A stretch of 23,359 bases of DNA, from positions 1 through 23,359 of the IMG/VR virus record IMGVR_UViG_3300048591_000807, one strand, 5' to 3'. This DNA comes from a virus. The notes beneath the pieces are model-generated. The model ran no database searches and was not told the origin of the DNA. It was given only the letters and a program-made list of their open reading frames with translations. Position numbers and translations under genes: made by a program. Positions 21,793 through 23,359 of this stretch are shown one piece after another. How positions within the stretch are numbered: position 1 is the first letter of the stretch; every line of letters begins with the position of its first letter.

Positions 21793-23343
21793 TTAGCGTG
21801 CCTCCGTCACGTCAACGCCCAGCGGGGCACCGCTTGGCAAGCGCACGGCGGCGCGGAACTGGTGGAAGTAGGCGTGCGCAATGCTCTTGTACGCCGTGTG
21901 CGGCTTGGCGTTGCCCTCGCTCTCTGCCATCAGTCGCGCCAGGTCGGTGATACCACGGGCCGGCCCCGTTAGCAGGTCGGGATGAGCGGAGAAGAACGCG
22001 GCGGTTACGTCATCCCATTTGGGGGCGGGTTGTTCGTTCGCCCGTTCGCCCGTGTCGCTGTCTCGTGTATTTGACCGCCCACCCCCATCGCGAACGCCAT
22101 CCTGAACACCATCCACGCCATACTGCACCCCCACGATATCTACCCCACGCCGCGCCGGCAACGCCCGCAGGATGCCGGCCACGTCGGGCGCAACGTGCCA
22201 GGCGTCGTACTCTTTGCCGCGCAGCAGGAAGCGGCCACAGTCGGGTAATTTGCTGGCCTTGTACTCCTCGAGCTTCGCGCCCTGGTTTGGCCCCAACTGA
22301 AACACCGCTTTGGCCTTCGTGCCGGCAATCACCTGGTTGCTCCAGTGCTCTGGATACTGGTCAATGAATAGCAGATGAATGTCGGTCATCCGACTAAGCC
22401 GCAACAGCCGGTCAAGCATCGTGTCGACCGCCTCGGCTTCGCTGCGCTTGGCTTTGCGCAGCTGGTCAATGAGATCGCCATATTCTTCGACCACCACCAA
22501 CACCGGCGGCGGAGGGGTGCGCAGTTGCCCCACATCGGGCACGTGGGCGGCCTTGACCGTGGCATAGCGGCGGTCGTGCTCGGCTTCGATGGCGCGTACC
22601 TGATCGGGGAAGGTGGTACGGTCGCTTTCGTGCCACTCGGCGTGCCGGCTCCACGGCTCCCAGTCCGCGCCGCCCTTGGGGTCAAGGATGACCGTGTGCC
22701 AGCCGTGGCGGATGGCGTAGGCGGCAATGAGGAAGCCGAGCGACGCGGTTTTGCCCGTGCCGGTCGCGCCGATAATGCCGGCGTGCACGCTCTGGCGGGG
22801 CTGGATGGTGGCCAGGGTACCGGCTTCGGGATTCTGGCCGATGATCCACTTTTCCGGCTCGCTGCGCTTGAAGGCGGCGGGCAGGCTGAGCGGTTCGCGC
22901 GGCGGCGCTACCCGCTCAACGGGCGGCGGCGCGCCGACCACCCGCGGCGCGGCCGGCGCCTTGGCTTCGAGCTGGCGCACGCCGGCCATGCTGGGCATCC
23001 GCGACATGGCACCGTTCTGGTTCATCCGCGCCGCATCACCGGGGAACATGGCGCGAATGCTATTGCTGCGCTCGATGGCATGGCGGAGGGGCGCAACGAC
23101 ATCCCAGCCGGCGGGGTGCTCGATTTCGGTGTAGTCGCCGGTGCGGCGGTCAATGACCGCGGCCGCGCTCATCATGTGGGTTGGGTTGATGACGACCGTC
23201 CGCCCGCCGCGCACGCGGAAGCGTTGCAGTGGGTAGGCACCGTCTACGGGGCGGTTCTGCTGGTTCTGGATTCTGGCATAGACAAGCCAGGCTAGCACCA
23301 TCAGCGCGCCGACGATAGCCACCAGCGCGATATAGAGCAGCAT
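21793..23343 (-). CDS. FtsK/TraB-like DNA translocase (516 aa)
   Basis: Membrane-anchored ATPase expected to pump double-stranded DNA. Residues 2-22 form one transmembrane helix, then a variable region to about 155 with Pro-rich linkers. The motor spans about 165-395, with Walker A GATGTGKT (192-199), VILDPKGG (218-225), Walker B VLVVVEEYGD (281-290, Glu286/Glu287) and a sensor-like HLLFIDQYP (323-331). A low-complexity GV-x-x-G linker (405-422) leads to a C-terminal helical domain (443-500), winged-helix-like by appearance. This layout is closer to actinobacterial TraB conjugation pumps than to full FtsK with four membrane helices. ATG at 23343 has no clear ribosome site and the frame is open to the window edge, so the true start may lie outside. 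Confidence 0.82.
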   Translation of the reverse strand: MLLYIALVAIVGALMVLAWLVYARIQNQQNRPVDGAYPLQRFRVRGGRTVVINPTHMMSAAAVIDRRTGDYTEIEHPAGWDVVAPLRHAIERSNSIRAMFPGDAARMNQNGAMSRMPSMAGVRQLEAKAPAAPRVVGAPPPVERVAPPREPLSLPAAFKRSEPEKWIIGQNPEAGTLATIQPRQSVHAGIIGATGTGKTASLGFLIAAYAIRHGWHTVILDPKGGADWEPWSRHAEWHESDRTTFPDQVRAIEAEHDRRYATVKAAHVPDVGQLRTPPPPVLVVVEEYGDLIDQLRKAKRSEAEAVDTMLDRLLRLSRMTDIHLLFIDQYPEHWSNQVIAGTKAKAVFQLGPNQGAKLEEYKASKLPDCGRFLLRGKEYDAWHVAPDVAGILRALPARRGVDIVGVQYGVDGVQDGVRDGGGRSNTRDSDTGERANEQPAPKWDDVTAAFFSAHPDLLTGPARGITDLARLMAESEGNAKPHTAYKSIAHAYFHQFRAAVRLPSGAPLGVDVTEAR

Positions 23344-23359
23344 GGTGAACCATGCGCCG

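Noticed and set aside
22080-22140. Short near-repeats in the DNA encoding the GV-x-x-G linker of the FtsK-like protein
   Set aside because: They follow from a low-complexity protein linker and are too imperfect to call a DNA recognition array.
22375-23295. 306-codon plus-strand frame opposite the FtsK-like gene
   Set aside because: The minus strand shows clear Walker motifs; the + product is low-complexity Gly/Arg/His and lacks a promoter or ribosome site.
1-23359. tRNA genes, CRISPR arrays, insertion sequences, integrase or attachment sites
   Set aside because: I looked for cloverleaf-like ends, regularly spaced repeats, transposase or recombinase motifs and found none that I could support.

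Overview
The window is a contiguous piece of a tailed (siphovirus-like) phage or prophage genome. It carries an almost complete head-to-tail structural operon on the + strand, then a short oppositely oriented region with two small genes and an FtsK/TraB-like translocase. The DNA is GC-rich. There is no integrase, replication gene, recognisable endolysin, tRNA or CRISPR array in view, so temperate versus virulent lifestyle cannot be decided. A Chloroflexota host is my best guess. It rests on Pro-Thr linkers (PTPTPT) and a YMPLV-type segment near the N-terminus of a secreted CAP-domain lipoprotein, and on a similar PTPTPV tail in a 44-residue membrane protein. This is inference from style, not a demonstrated assignment.

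Head module (1-9998): terminase large subunit (cut by the left edge), a small unknown gene, portal, a low-GC small gene, a MuF-type head morphogenesis protein with a C-terminal HExxH metallopeptidase-like domain, a translationally coupled small gene, a near-consensus promoter, scaffold, P22-type coat protein, a signal-peptide-bearing beta-rich protein, a small Pro/Thr-rich protein, a 44-residue membrane protein, a head-tail connector fused to a carbohydrate-binding-like domain, then stopper, gp10-like and tail-terminator candidates.

Tail module (10009-19827): a small decoration-like protein and a LamG-like protein, two tail-tube candidates, tail assembly chaperone with a -1 frameshift site on a run of nine A, tape measure (749 aa), a short distal tail protein, a 533-aa protein with a C-terminal tail-tube-like module, the tail hub, and two short tandem paralogues at the tip. 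Most genes overlap by ATGA, GTGA or TAATG or are separated by a few bases, indicating one translationally coupled transcript boosted by the promoter at 5402-5430.

Accessory end (19838-20732): a CAP-domain lipoprotein, a possible 27-residue membrane peptide and a 72-aa unknown protein. A perfect 15-bp hairpin at 20732-20765 ends this operon and the oppositely directed one; the facing stop codons lie in its arms.

Minus-strand part (20764-23343): two small unknown genes are driven by a TATAAT promoter buried in a 16-bp-arm inverted repeat, with terminators on both sides, so they form a self-contained cassette. Upstream of them on the same strand lies the FtsK/TraB-like ATPase gene with its own terminator.

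The most interesting points are the MuF-metallopeptidase fusion with possible partner genes, the CAP lipoprotein, the reuse of a tail-tube-like module in two proteins, the carbohydrate-binding/connector fusion, and the palindrome-controlled minus-strand cassette.
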